Positions 6,166 through 7,990 of a DNA stretch of 7,990 nucleotides are shown piece after piece. The first letter of the stretch is position 1. Every line of letters starts with the position of its first letter. Both the position numbers and the translations under genes were made by a program. The DNA comes from Burkholderiaceae bacterium (GTDB lineage: Bacteria; Pseudomonadota; Gammaproteobacteria; Burkholderiales; Burkholderiaceae). The notes under the pieces are model-generated. The model was not told the DNA's origin. It did not search any database and saw only the letters and a program-made list of their open reading frames with translations. Location of the stretch: positions 1 through 7,990 of the forward strand of contig JAKONS010000220.1 in the NCBI GenBank assembly GCA_022701845.1, read 5' to 3'.

Positions 6166-7374
6166 TCAGATGGCGCCAGCGCTGCGCAGCGCGGCGATGG
6201 CGCCGGCGTCCATGCCGAGCTTGTCGCGCAGGATCTCGTCGGTGTGTTCGCCCAGCAGCGGCGGCCGGGTGGCGACCGGGTCGTCCAGGCCGTCGAAGCG
6301 CAGCGGCACCCGCAGGCCCTTGAAGCCGCCGATCTGCGGATGCTCGAAATCGACCACCATGCCGCGCGCGGCCACGTGTTCGTTGGCCAGCACCTCGTCG
6401 ACCTGCAGGATCGGGCCGGCCGGCACACCCACCGCGTCGCAGCGGCGGCAGAGCTCGTCGCGGTCGAGCCGGCCGATCGCCGCCTGCAGGCCGGCCATCA
6501 TCTCCTCGCGGCGCGCCAGCCGATCGGCGTTGCGCGCCAGCGCCGGATCGGTGGCCCAGGCCTCCAGGCCCAGCAGGTTGCACAGCGGCGCCCAGTGCTG
6601 GTCGCTGCCGGTGATCTGCACCCAGCGGCCGTCGGCGCAGACGAAGGCGGCCGAGGGAATGCGCCCCGGATGCTCGGTGCCGAGCCGCGCCGGCACCTCG
6701 CCCAGCGCGAACCAGCGCGCCGCCGCCAGCGACAGCAGGCCCACCTGGCCGTCGAACATCGAGAAGTCGACATGGCTGCCGGTGCCGGTCTTCTCGCGCC
6801 CGGCCAGCGCCGACAGGATGGCGATCGCCACCCACAGGCCGGAGGTCAGGTCGGCCATCGGCAGGCCCGGCTTGACCGGCCCGCCGCCGCGCTCGCCGGT
6901 CAGGCTCATCAGGCCGGCCATCGCCTGGAACACGGTGTCGTAGCCCTTCCTCTTGCGGTAGGGGCCGGTCTCGCCGAAGCCGGTGCAGCTGACATGCACC
7001 AGCCGCGGGTTGAGCGCCGACAGCGCCGCATGGTCGAGGCCGTAGCGGCCCAGCGTGCCGACCGGAAAATTCTCCAGCACCACGTCGGCCTGCGCTGCCA
7101 GCCGGCGCACCACCTCCTGGCCCTCGGGCGCACGCAGGTTGACGGTGATCGACTTCTTGCTGCGGTTGAAGGCCATGTAGTAGGCCGACACGTCCTCGCC
7201 GTCCGCGCCGCCGGTGCCGGGCACCACCGGCTCGAAGCCGCGGGTCTCGTCGCCGGTGCCGGGCTGCTCCACCTTGGTGACCTCGGCGCCCAGCTCGGCC
7301 AGGATCATGCTGGCGAAGGGGCAGGCCAGCACCCGCGACAGGTCGAGGATGACGATACCTTCGAGCGGCCGCAT
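6166..7374 (-). CDS. Family III CoA-transferase (CaiB/BaiF, formyl-CoA transferase-like)
   Basis: The 402-residue protein is a complete family III CoA-transferase, which moves CoA from a donor such as succinyl-CoA to a carboxylic acid via an aspartyl-CoA anhydride/thioester. The N-terminus PLEGIVILDLSRVLACPFASMILAELGAEVTKVEQPGTGDETR (3-45) is diagnostic. It is followed by YYMAFNRSKKSITVNL (65-80), VVLENFPVGTLGRYGL (98-113), the G-Y-D of RKGYDTVFQAMAGLMSLTG (142-160) and MADLTSG (173-179), whose Asp175 is the probable catalytic aspartate. The C-terminal GVPAGPILQVDEVLANEHVAARGM region is also typical. The ATG at 7374 follows the upstream crotonase stop after 2 nt and uses an AGAAGG inside that gene's end. 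Family members act on oxalate, carnitine, bile acids, itaconate, mesaconate, glutarate/HMG and benzylsuccinate, so the substrate is open; a dicarboxylate would fit the lyase in the operon. Confidence 0.94.
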   Translation of the reverse strand: MRPLEGIVILDLSRVLACPFASMILAELGAEVTKVEQPGTGDETRGFEPVVPGTGGADGEDVSAYYMAFNRSKKSITVNLRAPEGQEVVRRLAAQADVVLENFPVGTLGRYGLDHAALSALNPRLVHVSCTGFGETGPYRKRKGYDTVFQAMAGLMSLTGERGGGPVKPGLPMADLTSGLWVAIAILSALAGREKTGTGSHVDFSMFDGQVGLLSLAAARWFALGEVPARLGTEHPGRIPSAAFVCADGRWVQITGSDQHWAPLCNLLGLEAWATDPALARNADRLARREEMMAGLQAAIGRLDRDELCRRCDAVGVPAGPILQVDEVLANEHVAARGMVVDFEHPQIGGFKGLRVPLRFDGLDDPVATRPPLLGEHTDEILRDKLGMDAGAIAALRSAGAI

Positions 7375-7376
7375 GC

Positions 7377-7990
7377 TCAGGCCGCCTTCTCTGCGGCGGC
7401 CGCGGCCGCGGGTGCGGGCGCCTTGCGGAAGCCGCGCATCATCACGTTGGCGTCGCGCCCCACCTCCAGCGCCTGCGCCAGGCCCAGGTCGGCTGCGCGG
7501 TGGAAGCTGCGCTTGGTGGTGGCCATGGCGATCGGGCTCCAGCCGGCGATCTTCGTGGCCAGCTGCACCGCCGTCTCCAGCACCTCGGCGTCGGGCGCCA
7601 CCCGGTTGCACAGGCCGAAGGCCTTGGCGCCGGCGCCGTCGAGCGCATCGCCCAGCGCCACCAGCTCGAAGGCCTGCTTGCGGCCGGCCTGGCGCACCAG
7701 GTTGGCCATCACCACCGCCGCCACGATGCCGTGCTTGAGCTCGGGATAGCCGAAGCGCACCGTCTCCGACATCACGCACAGGTCGCAGGCGATGGCCAGC
7801 CCGGCGCCGCCGCCCAGGGCGTTGCCGCGCACCGCCGACACCACCGGCTTGTTCATCTGCGAGAACACCAGGTGCAGCGCGGTGGTGAGGTCGGCGCGGG
7901 CGGTGACCGCCTGCGGATCGTCGGGCGTCAGCGCCGAGAACTCGGTGGTGTCGGCACCGGCGCAGAAGGACTTGCCGGCGCCGGTCAGCA
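7377..7990 (-). CDS. Enoyl-CoA hydratase/isomerase family protein (crotonase fold), N-terminus beyond the window
   Basis: The reading frame is open to the right edge, so the start lies outside; 203 codons are visible from base 7988. The GTG at 7868 is an internal Val, because the preceding residues already carry the first oxyanion-hole segment SFCAGADTTEF (visible residues 7-17). The second is GNALGGGAGLAIACD (55-69). The usual first catalytic Glu (GGGCE) is Gly63 here, while the second, in YPE (Glu83), is kept 20 residues later. The usual PGxGGTQRL loop is replaced by LKHGIVAAVVMANLVRQAG. This pattern resembles the crotonase subgroup that includes bacterial methylglutaconyl-CoA hydratases (LiuC-like, GGGVGL), but isomerase or other activity is equally possible. 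The C-terminus is a low-complexity Ala/Pro tail ending EKAA. The stop lies 2 nt before the CoA-transferase start, implying coupled expression. Confidence 0.88.
   Translation of the reverse strand, partial: LTGAGKSFCAGADTTEFSALTPDDPQAVTARADLTTALHLVFSQMNKPVVSAVRGNALGGGAGLAIACDLCVMSETVRFGYPELKHGIVAAVVMANLVRQAGRKQAFELVALGDALDGAGAKAFGLCNRVAPDAEVLETAVQLATKIAGWSPIAMATTKRSFHRAADLGLAQALEVGRDANVMMRGFRKAPAPAAAAAAEKAA
7385..7390 (-). promoter_or_regulatory. Ribosome binding site of the family III CoA-transferase gene
   Basis: AGAAGG on the minus strand lies 10 nt before the ATG at 7374-7372, inside the final codons of the upstream crotonase gene. The surrounding AAGGCGGCCTGA is the same 12 bases that end marR and precede the amidotransferase. 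Confidence 0.45.

Noticed and set aside
5097..6428. A 443-residue version of the Bug protein starting at 6428
   Set aside because: The extra 97 residues are an out-of-frame read of the CoA-transferase, and a proper signal peptide with a ribosome binding site begins at 6137.
7391..7418. GC-rich GCGGCCGC-type repeat near the crotonase end
   Set aside because: It is explained by alanine codons of the protein's low-complexity C-terminal tail.
5965..7749. A 594-codon plus-strand open frame (and a 531-codon one at 4728-6323)
   Set aside because: Both are antisense to the CoA-transferase, Bug and hydratase genes, show shadow-type composition and cross several real gene boundaries.

Overview
The window is very GC-rich, with codons strongly biased to G or C in the third position. 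It reads as a chromosomal stretch of a Burkholderiales-type betaproteobacterium. The main pointers are a Bug-family (tripartite tricarboxylate) periplasmic binding protein and its arrangement beside a family III CoA-transferase, both typical of that order. The species cannot be fixed from the sequence alone.

Layout: positions 1-195 (+) carry the 3' end of a cation diffusion facilitator. It converges, across 17 nt, on one long minus-strand array that fills the rest of the window. In transcription order the array is: a crotonase-fold enoyl-CoA hydratase/isomerase cut by the right edge (7377-7990); a family III (CaiB/BaiF) CoA-transferase (6166-7374); a Bug solute-binding protein (5097-6137); a second, complete enoyl-CoA hydratase (4187-5026); an AMP-forming acyl-CoA synthetase (2542-4203); an HMG-CoA-lyase-like DRE-TIM metallolyase (1544-2545); a MarR-type regulator (953-1507); and a free-standing class I glutamine amidotransferase (213-953). 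Gaps are at most 70 nt and several junctions overlap, so this is very probably one operon that begins beyond the right edge. No stretch longer than 300 bases lacks a gene, and I see no RNA genes, mobile elements or CRISPR.

Together the genes look like a catabolic module. A carboxylic acid is captured in the periplasm (Bug), converted to its CoA thioester (by CoA transfer and/or ATP-dependent ligation), hydrated or isomerised (two crotonases) and cleaved by a retro-Claisen/aldol lyase to acetyl-CoA plus a keto product, under MarR control. The substrate is not readable. A branched or dicarboxylic acid, such as a 3-methylglutaconate/3-hydroxy-3-methylglutarate-like compound, is the simplest guess. 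The most unusual feature is the lyase: it keeps the metal and substrate residues of HMG-CoA lyase, but the active-site loop that normally carries the catalytic Cys has His there and appears four residues longer.
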